64,000 nt of DNA from an uncultured Bacteroides sp. GTDB lineage: Bacteria; Bacteroidota; Bacteroidia; Bacteroidales; Bacteroidaceae. The notes beneath the pieces were generated by a model. It was not told where the DNA came from and searched no databases. It saw nothing but the letters and a program-made list of their open reading frames with translations. This document shows positions 28,591 through 37,869 of the stretch, piece after piece. The first letter of the stretch is position 1; every line of letters begins with the position of its first letter. The position numbers were made by a program, and so were the translations under genes. Location of the stretch: NCBI GenBank assembly GCA_949296575.1, contig CASFPE010000011.1:1-64000 (forward strand). The letters run 5' to 3'.

Positions 28591-29949
28591 ATGGATAAAT
28601 CAAGGTTATTAGTTTGTGCTATCTTGTTCGTGGCTGGTGTCAGCTTTAATGCATATGCGCAAGACAATGTCATTGATGAAGTCGTTTGGGTGGTCGGTGA
28701 TGAAGCCATACTGAAGTCGGATGTGGAAGAAGAACGCTTGCGTGCCCAGTATGAAGGATATAAGTTCGATGGAGATCCTTATTGCATCATTCCGGAACAA
28801 TTGGCCATTCAAAAGCTTTTTCTGCACCAAGCCGCGATAGATAGTATCGAGGTTACCGATTCAGAAGTTATCCAACAGGTGGAAAGTACGATTAATAGTT
28901 ATATCCGTTCCGTTGGGACAAGAGAGAAGCTGGAAGAATATTTCAATAAGTCGATGACTCAAATACGGGAAGCCATGCGGGAAAATGTGCGCGAAGGACT
29001 GACCGTGCAACGGATGAAAGAGGAACTGACAAGCAACATCAAGACAACACCGGCTGAGGTGCGTTATTATTTTAGCCAACTGCCAGAGGATAGTATCCCG
29101 TTCATTCCTACCCAAGTGGAGGTGCAGATTATTGTGCAGGAGCCTAAAATACCGATTGAAGAAATTGAACGTGTAAAAGCCCAATTACGTGAATATACGG
29201 ATCGTATTAATTCTGGTGACACCCAGTTCTCTACATTGGCTTTGCTTTATTCGGAAGATCCAGGAAGTGCCCGCAGGGGAGGTGAGTTGGGTTTTATGGG
29301 GAAAGGGCAACTTTTGCCGGAATTTGCCAATGTGGCATTCAACCTGACAGATCCGAAGAAAGTGTCCAAAATTGTGGAGACGGAGTATGGCTTTCATATC
29401 ATACAATTGATAGAAAAAAGAGGCGATAGGGTGAACTGCCGCCATATATTGTTGAAGCCTAAAGTTTCGGAAAAGGAACAGGAAGCTGCTATTGCACGGC
29501 TTGATTCTATTGCGGATGACATACGCAACAATAAGTTCACTTTTGAAAGCGCAGCTACTTATTTGTCGCAAGATAAAGATACTAAAAATAATCATGGATT
29601 GATGCAAAATCCTTACGACGGGACTTCTAAGTTTGAGATGCAGCAACTGCCGCAAGATGTTGCCAAAGTGGTGGACAAAATGAATGTCGGTGAAATATCA
29701 GAACCTTTCATATATACTAATGAGTCGAATGGGAAGGAAGTTTGTGCCATTGTGAAGCTGAAATCCAAGGTCGAGGGGCATAAGGCAAATATTCGCGATG
29801 ATTACCAGCGCTTGAGGGAGATGATGGTAGCGAAATTGAAGGAGGAGAAATTGGAACAGTGGATTGTGGAAAAGCAGAAGACTACCTATGTGCGCATCAA
29901 CGACAATTGGAAAAATTGCGACTTCAAATATCCGGGTTGGGTTAAATGA
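28591..29949 (+). CDS. SurA-type peptidyl-prolyl isomerase
   Basis: A 452-residue periplasmic chaperone/isomerase. After a signal peptide (LVCAILFVAGVSFNAYA) come the SurA N-terminal helices (VVWVVGDEAILKSDVEEERL), a first parvulin domain (about 170-275, GGELGFMGKGQLLPEFANVA and GFHIIQLIEK) and a second, less regular one. It should guide beta-barrel proteins to the outer membrane. The stop codon overlaps the start of the OstA-like gene (ATGA), so the two are translationally coupled. Confidence 0.88.
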   Translation: MDKSRLLVCAILFVAGVSFNAYAQDNVIDEVVWVVGDEAILKSDVEEERLRAQYEGYKFDGDPYCIIPEQLAIQKLFLHQAAIDSIEVTDSEVIQQVESTINSYIRSVGTREKLEEYFNKSMTQIREAMRENVREGLTVQRMKEELTSNIKTTPAEVRYYFSQLPEDSIPFIPTQVEVQIIVQEPKIPIEEIERVKAQLREYTDRINSGDTQFSTLALLYSEDPGSARRGGELGFMGKGQLLPEFANVAFNLTDPKKVSKIVETEYGFHIIQLIEKRGDRVNCRHILLKPKVSEKEQEAAIARLDSIADDIRNNKFTFESAATYLSQDKDTKNNHGLMQNPYDGTSKFEMQQLPQDVAKVVDKMNVGEISEPFIYTNESNGKEVCAIVKLKSKVEGHKANIRDDYQRLREMMVAKLKEEKLEQWIVEKQKTTYVRINDNWKNCDFKYPGWVK

Positions 29950-31595
29950 TGCGGCATGCAATGAAACGGAATCGGAGGAACAATTTTTTTATTGGTTGGG
30001 TTGGCATTTTCTGTCTTTTTTGCCTTTGCCTGCCTGCACAGAACCAATCCGGTGATTCCGGGGAAAAGACTATGGTCTATTTGCTGCATTCTGATTTATT
30101 GCGGTTTGACAAGAAACTGAATCCCGATGCACAAATCGTGGAAGGGAATGTAGTGTTCAGGCACGATAGTGTCTATATGTATTGCGACAGTGCTTATTTT
30201 TATAGCAAGACCAACTCTTTGGAAGCTTTTGGGCAGGTGAAGATGAATCAAGGAGACACGCTATTCCTTTATGGTGATTATCTTTTCTACGATGGCAATA
30301 GCCAGATTGCGATGGTGCGTGAGAATGTTCGTATGGAGAACCGTAACACCACGTTGCTGACAGATAGTTTGAATTATGACCGTATTTTGAATTTAGGTTA
30401 TTATTTCGAAGGTGGCACGTTAACGGACGAAGATAACGTGTTGACCTCGGATTGGGGAGAATACAGTCCCGAGACCAAGATGGCCGCTTTCAACCGGGAT
30501 GTGAAGTTAGTGAATCCACAGTTCACGTTGACTTCAGATACGTTGAAGTACAATACCACTACGAAAGTAGCCAATATCCTTGGCCCTTCTGATATTGTAA
30601 GTGATGAGAATCATATCTATTCTGAGTTGGGATTTTATAATACCGCTACTGAGGAAGCTGAACTGTTGGAGCGTTCTGTCCTGATGAACGGAGGAAAAAA
30701 GTTGACCGGCGACAGCCTTTATTACAACCGTGCGAAAGGATACGGCGAAGCGTTTGACCATATTGTGATGAACGATACGGTGGGGAGGAACATGATGACC
30801 GGTGATTACTGTTTTTATGACGAACTGAAACAAGAGGCATTGGCAACCAAGAGGGCAATGGCAATAGATTATTCGCAGGAAGACAGCTTGTTTATGCATG
30901 CGGATACGTTGGAGATGAAATCATTTTATTTGGACACAGATTCGGCTTATAAGCACATGTATGCCTACCATAAGGTGAGGATATATGGTGAACAATTGCA
31001 GGCCGTATGTGATTCCTTGGTGTTTTCCACGGTGGATACTTGCCTGACGATGTACCGTGACCCGATTGTGTGGAGTGGTGAGCAACAATTGCTGGGCGAG
31101 GAAATAAAAGTTTATATGAACGACAGCACGATTGATTGGGCGCATATTATCAACCAAACATTGTCGGTGGAGAAGAAAGACTCAGTGCATTACAACCAAG
31201 TGAACGGCAAAGAGATAAAGGCTTACTTCAAGGATAATGACCCTTATAAGATTGATGTGATGGGCAGCGTGCATGTGGTGTACTATTTGGAGGAAGAAGA
31301 CAGCACGATGATTGGCATGAACGTTTCGGAAACCAGTGTGTTGAATATGTTCTTGAAAGAGAGGAAAATCATGAAGATACGAATGAATGCGAAGTCCAAC
31401 GGCGTGGTTTACCCGATGGGCCAGATTCCTCCTGAGGAACTCTACTTGGACAATTTTGCTTGGTTTGACTACATCCGCCCCAAAGACAAGCAGGACATAT
31501 TCATTTGGCGGGGGAAAAAAGCCGGGCAGGAGCTGAAAAAGTCTGAACGGAAATCCATACCTTTGCCTAACTCGGATTTATTAAGAAAGGAATAG
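29946..31595 (+). CDS. OstA/LptA-like outer-membrane biogenesis protein
   Basis: A 549-residue secreted protein (signal IGWVGIFCLFCLCLPAQ) of the Bacteroidetes OstA-like type. Repeated beta-strand units such as VEGNVVFRHDSVYMYCDSAY and KMNQGDTLFLYGDYLFYDG resemble the LptA jelly-roll repeat. It is predicted to take part in LPS transport to the outer membrane. The ATGA overlap with the SurA gene gives start 29946; ATG 29961 is an alternative just before the signal peptide. Confidence 0.8.
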   Translation: MMRHAMKRNRRNNFFIGWVGIFCLFCLCLPAQNQSGDSGEKTMVYLLHSDLLRFDKKLNPDAQIVEGNVVFRHDSVYMYCDSAYFYSKTNSLEAFGQVKMNQGDTLFLYGDYLFYDGNSQIAMVRENVRMENRNTTLLTDSLNYDRILNLGYYFEGGTLTDEDNVLTSDWGEYSPETKMAAFNRDVKLVNPQFTLTSDTLKYNTTTKVANILGPSDIVSDENHIYSELGFYNTATEEAELLERSVLMNGGKKLTGDSLYYNRAKGYGEAFDHIVMNDTVGRNMMTGDYCFYDELKQEALATKRAMAIDYSQEDSLFMHADTLEMKSFYLDTDSAYKHMYAYHKVRIYGEQLQAVCDSLVFSTVDTCLTMYRDPIVWSGEQQLLGEEIKVYMNDSTIDWAHIINQTLSVEKKDSVHYNQVNGKEIKAYFKDNDPYKIDVMGSVHVVYYLEEEDSTMIGMNVSETSVLNMFLKERKIMKIRMNAKSNGVVYPMGQIPPEELYLDNFAWFDYIRPKDKQDIFIWRGKKAGQELKKSERKSIPLPNSDLLRKE

Positions 31596-31598
31596 CTT

Positions 31599-31895
31599 AT
31601 GGGAATGTTCAATATGAGAAAACCACGGGGATTCCATCACGAATACATCTACGTGGACGAGCGGAAAGAGAAGCTTGAGAAGATGAGGGAGGATGCCAAA
31701 CGGGAGTTGGGCATGTTGCCACCCAAGGAAGTCAACCCAGAGGACATACGGGGCAAGTTCGTGGAAGGCACCACGCACCTGAAACGGAAGAAGGCACGTG
31801 GGAAATACTCTTGGGGCTATGGCAAGTTGCTGATAGCTATCCTTATCTTATTATATATAATGCATTACTTGGTCACCGGGGAGTGGACTTTCTGA
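31599..31895 (+). CDS. Small membrane protein, 98 residues
   Basis: A conserved-looking small protein of unknown role: a basic, helical soluble part (VDERKEKLEKMREDAKRELG) with LPPKEVNPEDIRGKF, then one C-terminal membrane segment (LLIAILILLYIMHYLV). It starts 3 bases after the OstA-like gene and ends 29 bases before mutL. The tight spacing supports a real gene in the envelope operon. Confidence 0.75.
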   Translation: MGMFNMRKPRGFHHEYIYVDERKEKLEKMREDAKRELGMLPPKEVNPEDIRGKFVEGTTHLKRKKARGKYSWGYGKLLIAILILLYIMHYLVTGEWTF

Positions 31896-31924
31896 TGCAT
31901 TTCTGATGATTATCCATTGGAAAA

Positions 31925-33781
31925 ATGAGTGATATTATACGTTTGTTGCCCGATTCGGTGGCCAACCAAATCGCGGCAGGCGAAGTTATCCAGCGGCCTT
32001 CATCGGTGGTAAAGGAACTGGTGGAGAATGCCATTGATGCGGAAGCCCGCGAAGTCCATGTGCTGGCCACGGATGCCGGGCGGACATGTATTCAGGTCAT
32101 CGACGACGGGAAAGGCATGTCGCCAACGGATGCACGGCTGGCGTTTGAACGGCATTCGACATCGAAAATCAAAGAGGCGGCTGATTTGTTTTCCTTGCGG
32201 ACGATGGGATTTCGGGGAGAGGCGTTGGCTTCGATTGCGGCGGTGGCTCAAGTGGAACTGAAGACCCGCCAAGAGGAGGAAGAATTAGGCATCCGTATCA
32301 TCTTGTCGGGATCGAAAGTGGAGGCGCAAGAAACCGTTGCTTGCTCCAAGGGGAGCAATTTTGCCGTGAAAAACCTGTTCTTCAATGTGCCAGCGCGTCG
32401 TAAGTTCCTAAAGTCCAATCAGACGGAATTGAATAACATTTTGGCAGAATTTGAACGCATAGTGTTGGTGCATCCTGATGTCTCTTTTACCTTTCATCAT
32501 AACGATGTGGAATTGTTCAACCTTCCTGTTTCGTCGTTGAGACAGCGCATTCTCAATGTGTTTGGAAAGCGGCTGGCAGCGCAATTGCTGCCTTTGGAGG
32601 TGGAAACGGGATTAGTGTCGGTGCATGGCTTCGTGGCTAAGCCTGAGTTTGCGAAGAAGAAGGGAGCATATCAATATTTCTTTGTCAATGGCCGCTACAT
32701 GCGTCACCCCTACTTCCACAAGGCGGTGATGGGGGTGTATGAGCATTTGGTGCCTGTGGGCGAGCAGGTGTCCTATTTCATTTATTTTGAGGTGGATCCT
32801 GCGGACATTGATGTGAACATCCATCCTACGAAAACGGAAATCAAGTTTGAAAACGAACAAGCCATCTGGCAGATATTGTCGGCGGCGGTGAAAGAAGCGC
32901 TGGGGCGGTTCAATGCCGTGCCTGCCATCGACTTCGACACGGAGGGAATGCCTGACATCCCCGTTTACAATCCGGCCTCGCCTGTTGTGTTGCCTAAGAC
33001 GGGTACGGATCCTGTCTATAATCCTTTTGACCCGGCAGAAAATGCGGATTCTGCGGTACGTTATGCCCGTCCTGCCGTGGAGTGGGAACGTTTGTATGAA
33101 GGTATTGCTTCGCATCGGGAGAAAGAAAGCGGACTTTTCCAACAGGAGGACGAGGAGGTGTCTTCCGGGCAGGCTGAGAACGGTGCATCAGCGTTGCCCG
33201 GTGGTGCAATGGCAGGGACGTCGTTGCAGTATTACCAGTTCAAGGGGCGCTATGTGGTGACTTCGGTGAAGTCCGGCTTGATGCTCATCGACCAGCATTG
33301 GGCGCATGTGCGTATCTTGTTCGACCGTTACTTGGCCATGCAGGAGGAGGGGCGCGGGGCATCGCAAGGGATGCTGTTTCCTGAAGCGGTGCAGTTCTCA
33401 GTGGCCGAGTCCGTGGCCTTGGGCGGCATCCGCGAGGAGTTGTCGGCCATCGGCTTCGACCTTGGCAACTTGGGCGGCGGCACGTATTCCGTGAACGGCG
33501 TGCCGGCCGGCATCGAGGGGCTGGATGTTGCGGGGTTGTTGCGCGGCATGGTGCATACGGCCATGGAGACGGGGAGCGATGTGCGCGACGAAGTGCGCCG
33601 GGCCTTGGCCTTGTCCATGGCCAAGGCGGTGGCTATCCCGTATGGGCAGGTGTTGTCCGGCGAGGAGATGGCTTCGTTGGTAGATGCCTTGTTCGCCTGC
33701 CCGGTGCCGAATTATTCCCCGGAGGGGCGTGCCGTGGTGGCCGTCATCCGGGAGGAAGAAATCGAACGTTTGTTCAAATAG
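31925..33781 (+). CDS. mutL: DNA mismatch repair protein MutL
   Basis: GHKL ATPase that links MutS mismatch recognition to strand removal, 618 residues. The N-terminal motifs are [21 protein letters not shown] and [15 protein letters not shown], followed by the [11 protein letters not shown] segment. The C-terminal dimerisation domain (about 430-618) ends in [13 protein letters not shown] do not see the DQHAxxER endonuclease motif intact ([14 protein letters not shown] is present instead). Its place at the end of the OstA run is typical of Bacteroides. Confidence 0.94.
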   Translation: MSDIIRLLPDSVANQIAAGEVIQRPSSVVKELVENAIDAEAREVHVLATDAGRTCIQVIDDGKGMSPTDARLAFERHSTSKIKEAADLFSLRTMGFRGEALASIAAVAQVELKTRQEEEELGIRIILSGSKVEAQETVACSKGSNFAVKNLFFNVPARRKFLKSNQTELNNILAEFERIVLVHPDVSFTFHHNDVELFNLPVSSLRQRILNVFGKRLAAQLLPLEVETGLVSVHGFVAKPEFAKKKGAYQYFFVNGRYMRHPYFHKAVMGVYEHLVPVGEQVSYFIYFEVDPADIDVNIHPTKTEIKFENEQAIWQILSAAVKEALGRFNAVPAIDFDTEGMPDIPVYNPASPVVLPKTGTDPVYNPFDPAENADSAVRYARPAVEWERLYEGIASHREKESGLFQQEDEEVSSGQAENGASALPGGAMAGTSLQYYQFKGRYVVTSVKSGLMLIDQHWAHVRILFDRYLAMQEEGRGASQGMLFPEAVQFSVAESVALGGIREELSAIGFDLGNLGGGTYSVNGVPAGIEGLDVAGLLRGMVHTAMETGSDVRDEVRRALALSMAKAVAIPYGQVLSGEEMASLVDALFACPVPNYSPEGRAVVAVIREEEIERLFK

Positions 33782-33793
33782 CGATAGGGAAAC

Positions 33794-34582
33794 ATGGAAC
33801 GGATGGAACATGCTTTATGCTTCTTGCCCCTTATCCCCGTACGGCGTAGCCCGGAGGACGGGGCGGAGATGACGACGGAGTTGCTTTTCGGCGATGCCTG
33901 CAGGGTGCATGAATACGACCGCACTTGGGCGCATGTGTGCAACAAGGCCGATGGCTACGAGGGCTGGGTGACCACGAAGATGCTGACTCCTGTGGAGGCA
34001 GAGGAGTATGCGGCTTACGACCCGCTGGCACAGCCTGTGGTGGCTTCCTATTATGCCGAAGCGGTGGACGAGGCATCGGGGCGGCATTTGCTGCTCACCG
34101 GGGGCAGCCAGTTGCCGGACTACCGCCCGGACGGGAGTTTCCGTGTGGGCGCGTCGCGCTACCGCTTGCTCGATCCCCGCGTGGCGGCTGTTGCGCCGGT
34201 GGAAGAAAGCGTGATGGACACGGCGTTGCGTTTCCTTGGCTGCCCCTACCTGTGGGGCGGGAAGGACGCGATGGGCATTGACTGTTCCGGCCTGACTCAG
34301 GTGGTGTTCCGCATCCACGGCATCCCCTTGCGGCGCAATGCCTGCCAGCAGGCGGAGCAAGGCGTGCTGGTGCCTTTCCTGCAAGATGCCTGCCCGGGCG
34401 ACTTGGCTTTCTTCGACCATGGCGGCGGGCATATCTCCCATGTGGGCTTTGTGGCCGGCGGGGGGCGGGTGCTTCATGCGTCGGGCAACGTTCATTTCGA
34501 TCTCTTGGACAGCGAAGGCATTTACAGCGTGGAGCGGGGCTTCCGCACCCACCACCTCCGCTTCATCAAGCGGATGGGCTGA
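33794..34582 (+). CDS. NlpC/P60 (C40) peptidase with SH3 domain
   Basis: A 262-residue cysteine peptidase. The N-terminus forms a bacterial SH3-like region (WAHVCNKADGYEGWVTTKML). The catalytic NlpC/P60 part has the nucleophile in GIDCSGLTQVVFR, the HGIPLRRNACQQA segment and the His in GHISHVGFVAG. No signal peptide is visible, which fits the cytoplasmic gamma-D-glutamyl-diamino-acid peptidases that recycle wall peptides. It begins 12 bases after mutL. Confidence 0.87.
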   Translation: MERMEHALCFLPLIPVRRSPEDGAEMTTELLFGDACRVHEYDRTWAHVCNKADGYEGWVTTKMLTPVEAEEYAAYDPLAQPVVASYYAEAVDEASGRHLLLTGGSQLPDYRPDGSFRVGASRYRLLDPRVAAVAPVEESVMDTALRFLGCPYLWGGKDAMGIDCSGLTQVVFRIHGIPLRRNACQQAEQGVLVPFLQDACPGDLAFFDHGGGHISHVGFVAGGGRVLHASGNVHFDLLDSEGIYSVERGFRTHHLRFIKRMG

Positions 34583-34609
34583 ACCGTGTTGTTCCTCCTT
34601 TCAGCTTTC

Positions 34610-34638
34610 CCGGCACATTCCCGTGTGCCGGTTTTTTT
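34610..34638 (+). terminator. Terminator after the mutL-NlpC/P60 genes
   Basis: Stem CCGGCACA / TGTGCCGG (34610-34631) followed by seven T. Confidence 0.85.
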
Positions 34639-34732
34639 GTGCCTGTTCCTTTTTCCAAGTTCCCTCCATGCCATAGGGAAAGGGAGGACTCATGACACGC
34701 CCTTCCTCTCCTCATCGTATTGGCTAAGCTTT

Positions 34733-34842
34733 GCAACGTTCGTTGCAAAGGCGTGCAACGTTCGTTGCGAGGGCGTGCAACGGCTGTTGCAAGGGCGTGC
34801 AACGGCTGTTGCGAGGGTGCGCAACGGCTGTTGCGGGGCTTG
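34733..34842. repeat. 22-bp periodic array D (five units)
   Basis: Five units start at 34733, 34755, 34777, 34799 and 34821. Units 1 and 2 are GCAACG-TT-CGTTGC; units 3 to 5 are GCAAC-GGCT-GTTGC. The linkers are purine-rich (AAAGGCGT, GAGGGCGT and similar). It lies between two convergent terminators, so it is outside any obvious transcript. Confidence 0.9.
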
Positions 34843-34932
34843 ATGCCGGTAATGGTGTGCGTATGCCTGTGCGCAGGGTGGGGCGTTGGGGACAGGCGCG
34901 TTCTGCTTTTGCCTGTTGCGGGCATTAAAAAA

Positions 34933-34966
34933 GCGGGAAGCGTCCCTTCCTTTGGGAGCTTCCCGC
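34933..34966 (-). terminator. Terminator of the pectate lyase gene
   Basis: Stem GCGGGAAGC / GCTTCCCGC, read on the minus strand and followed by six T (34927-34932 on the plus strand are A). Confidence 0.8.
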
Positions 34967-34992
34967 CCGTATGCGGCCTGTGTAGGCGGCGG

Positions 34993-37260
34993 TTAGCGGA
35001 TGTAGGCTTTTGCCGTTTCCGTCTTTCCGCTCTTGTAGATGATTCTAACGATGTTCAGCCCTTGCTGCGGCTCGTCGAGGCGCATGCCGCTGATGGAGTA
35101 GTATTCCGTGCGAACCACTTCATCGTCGCCTGCGGCTTCGCTGATGCCCACGCTTTCGGGTGCCTTGTAGGTGATGCTGTAAAGGTTCAGCCCGCCGGTG
35201 GTGCTGAAGGTGATGTCGCCGTCAGCGGCCACGGTGAACGATTGCTGCGTCCGTCCGGTGATGAGTTCGCCGGCACTTACGGTGGCGTTCGTCACATTCC
35301 ATCCGCGTGCATCTGTGCTGTTGGCGCTTACGAAGTCGATGGTCACGGTGCCGCCCTCTTTGCAGCCAGGCACGGTGACGGTCAGGTTGCTGCCGTTCAG
35401 TTGCAGCCTGCCGCTGCCGTAGTCAATGCGGACCTTGCTTGCGTTCAGGTTGCCGAATACCAAGCCGTCGGTTTCGGCAATTGCCACGTTGTTGGCTTTC
35501 AGCGTGCCGCTCATTTCGGTCACGTTGTTGTAGCGGTCTTTCCCTGTTTCAAATGCCCAGTTGGTGGCATCGGCAGCGAGGTTGTCCAACGTTTCCGTTC
35601 CCCAAGTGGTAAAGTCCCATGCGCGGCTTTCCGTGGGTTCGGGTTCCGGCTCTGGTTCTGGGTCGGGGGTTTCGCCCTGTGTGGCAACGGAGATGGTATA
35701 GAAAAGCAATCCTGCTGTCGGGGCAATGACTACATTGCCATCGGCGGATACGGTGAATGATTCTTGGGTTCTTTCCGTAACCAAACTACTTTCTGCCGGA
35801 GTCGTGTTCGTCACAGTTACGCCACGCGGGGTACTGCTGCTGCCGGTGTTGAAATCGATGGTCACAATGTCGCCGGCTTTGCAGCCTGAGATTGTGATGG
35901 TGTATTTGTTGCCTCCGTTGATTTGCAGATTGTTGTCATCACTGCTGTGGTTGATGCGGCATTTGTCTGTGCCGCCGAATTCAAACAACAATCCTTCTGT
36001 CTCAGCAACGGTAACTCCGTTTGCCATCAATGTGCCGCTCATGTTCACAGCGTTGGCAAAGCGGGTTTCGCTCTTTACAGTCCAGTTGGCAGCATCCGCC
36101 GTCATGTTGGCAATCGTCTCCGCGCTCCAGTTGGTGAAGTCCCAAGTGCGGGCTTCTGTCGGTTCGGGAGTCGGTTCCGGCTCTGGTTCTGGTTCGGGCG
36201 TTTCGCCGCCTTCGGTGATGACCCCCTCGTTCTCCACCACGTTCAGCGTGGCGCCAGCGCCGCGTTCGCCGGTCACGGCGGCAATCACTTCGTCAGCCGG
36301 GACAACGGTCAGCGAATAGCTCGGCGTGAAAGCATCGCCGTTGCCAAAGTCGCTGGGGCGTGTGCAGCCGTCAAAGATGCTCCCCTCCTCGCTGAGGTTG
36401 AAGTAAGAACCGTCGGTATAGTCTGCCCAAGGGTCTTGGTCGCCTTCAAACACGCAGTTGCGGATGTTGATGTTGGCTTCGTTTCCGCATTGTACGGAAG
36501 CCGCACCCTTTACCGGCGTGTAGTAGCAGTTGGCAATGTCCACCTGGCCGAAGCGCACACGCGGCATGCGGCCTTTGCAGTTGTCCCAATGGCAGAACTG
36601 GAAGGTGGTGCGCAGATGGCCACGGCTTTCGGTCTCACTGTCGCTGGAACCCCACAAGTTGGAGAAGCGATGGTCGTCAGATCCGCCGGAACCTCCTGCC
36701 TCTGGTTCAATCTTGTATTGGAACAGGCACCAAGTGACCGCCACGTTGTCTGACGCGCTCTTGCAGTCGAAGTTGCCGTCTACGCCGTCTTGGAAGTCGC
36801 AGTGGTCCACCCAAATATTTGTGGACTGGTCAAGGCAGAAGTTGTCGCTGCCGTCCACGTCATATGCCCCGGCACTCTTGAAGGTGACGTTGCGCAGGAT
36901 TACATTGTCAGAACCCGGGCGGAAGTAGAGGATGCCGGAACCGCTTTGGGTGCGGTTCGGGTTGGTCAGTGCCGATCCTGGAAGGCCGAGGATGGTCTTG
37001 TCCTGCACTTGCGCTTTGATGAGCTCGTTGACTTTGATTTCACCCTTGATGTAGATGGTGTATTTGCCGTCCATTTCCAAGGCGTCCGCCAATTCGCTGG
37101 CCGTGGTGACGGTGATGTTTTTGCCGCCTTCGCCCCCGGTTGTGTTCGCGCCGAAGCCCACCGGGCGGTTCTGGTCGTAAGATGACAATTGGGCGTATGT
37201 CCCTTGGATGTTGGTGCCCACAAGGAACAGCCCCAAGATGAATGTAAATAATTTGTTCAT
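34993..37260 (-). CDS. Secreted pectate lyase (PL1) with two repeated accessory domains
   Basis: A 755-residue pectate/pectin lyase. The signal peptide (FILGLFLVGTNIQGTYAQ) is followed by a PL1 right-handed beta-helix (about 25-345) with VDHCDFQDGVDGNFD, the DNVAVTWCLF rung and the catalytic-type Arg in KGRMPRVRFG. Two copies of a roughly 150-residue beta-sandwich-like domain follow, each starting (R)TWDF/AWDF, and each preceded by a linker of alternating Pro-Glu. The end (YYSISGMRLDEPQQGLNIVR) is the usual Bacteroidetes C-terminal tail. It breaks down plant pectin outside the cell. The accessory domains may bind carbohydrate; that is inference. Confidence 0.87.
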   Translation of the reverse strand: MNKLFTFILGLFLVGTNIQGTYAQLSSYDQNRPVGFGANTTGGEGGKNITVTTASELADALEMDGKYTIYIKGEIKVNELIKAQVQDKTILGLPGSALTNPNRTQSGSGILYFRPGSDNVILRNVTFKSAGAYDVDGSDNFCLDQSTNIWVDHCDFQDGVDGNFDCKSASDNVAVTWCLFQYKIEPEAGGSGGSDDHRFSNLWGSSDSETESRGHLRTTFQFCHWDNCKGRMPRVRFGQVDIANCYYTPVKGAASVQCGNEANINIRNCVFEGDQDPWADYTDGSYFNLSEEGSIFDGCTRPSDFGNGDAFTPSYSLTVVPADEVIAAVTGERGAGATLNVVENEGVITEGGETPEPEPEPEPTPEPTEARTWDFTNWSAETIANMTADAANWTVKSETRFANAVNMSGTLMANGVTVAETEGLLFEFGGTDKCRINHSSDDNNLQINGGNKYTITISGCKAGDIVTIDFNTGSSSTPRGVTVTNTTPAESSLVTERTQESFTVSADGNVVIAPTAGLLFYTISVATQGETPDPEPEPEPEPTESRAWDFTTWGTETLDNLAADATNWAFETGKDRYNNVTEMSGTLKANNVAIAETDGLVFGNLNASKVRIDYGSGRLQLNGSNLTVTVPGCKEGGTVTIDFVSANSTDARGWNVTNATVSAGELITGRTQQSFTVAADGDITFSTTGGLNLYSITYKAPESVGISEAAGDDEVVRTEYYSISGMRLDEPQQGLNIVRIIYKSGKTETAKAYIR

Positions 37261-37388
37261 GGTAGTTGATTTTTAATTTCGGTGCAATATTATGGATAAT
37301 GCAGGTTGCGAGTGTGCATTTATTAATGTAAGAAGTGGAATTATTGTTCCGTCTGTCCTTCAGCCGGGGGAGGGGAGGCCGGTTGCCA

Positions 37389-37862
37389 TTATTCGTGGTG
37401 GTAAGGCTCGTGGCGTAGTATGGTCATTGCCCGATACACTTGCTCCACGAACAGGAGGCGTATCATCTGGTGGGAGAAGGTCATCCTTGACAGGGATATT
37501 TTTTCGTGGGCGGCGGCATGCACTTGGGGAGCAAAGCCATATGGCCCGCCGATGACGAATACAAGCCGTTTGACTCCCGTTGCCGAACGTTTTTCTATCC
37601 ATGCGGCAAATTCTGTGGAACGCAACTCTTTGCCGTGTTCGTCAAGCAGCACAATGTAATCGCCCGGTTGGAACGCTTTTAGCAACAAGTCTGCTTCTTT
37701 CTCCTTTTGCTGCTCCTCGGAAAGGCTCTTGGCATTCTTCAGTTCCGGCACGATTTCTTCATCGAAAGGGAGGTAGCGGTTGATGCGCCGGATGTATTCC
37801 TGTATGCCGGGCAGGAAGTGAGGGCTGTTGGTTCTCCCCACGGCAAGCATGGCAATTCTCAT
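37389..37862 (-). CDS. rlmH: 23S rRNA (pseudouridine1915-N3)-methyltransferase RlmH
   Basis: SPOUT-family enzyme, 157 residues, that methylates pseudouridine 1915 in helix 69 of 23S rRNA. Typical features are the MRIAMLAVGRT start, LLDEHGKELRSTEFAAWIEK, VFVIGGPYGF and the C-terminal LSRMTFSHQMIRLLFVEQVY. It starts 7 bases behind the FabK-like gene and is likely co-transcribed with it. Confidence 0.94.
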   Translation of the reverse strand: MRIAMLAVGRTNSPHFLPGIQEYIRRINRYLPFDEEIVPELKNAKSLSEEQQKEKEADLLLKAFQPGDYIVLLDEHGKELRSTEFAAWIEKRSATGVKRLVFVIGGPYGFAPQVHAAAHEKISLSRMTFSHQMIRLLFVEQVYRAMTILRHEPYHHE

Positions 37863-37869
37863 AGGCTGG

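Noticed and set aside
34733..34842. CRISPR array
   Set aside because: Units are 22 bases end to end with no constant repeat alternating with unique spacers, and no cas gene is in the window.
34720..35760. A 346-codon plus-strand frame through array D and the pectate lyase
   Set aside because: Its start codes for the 22-bp repeat and the rest is antisense to the lyase; no independent support.
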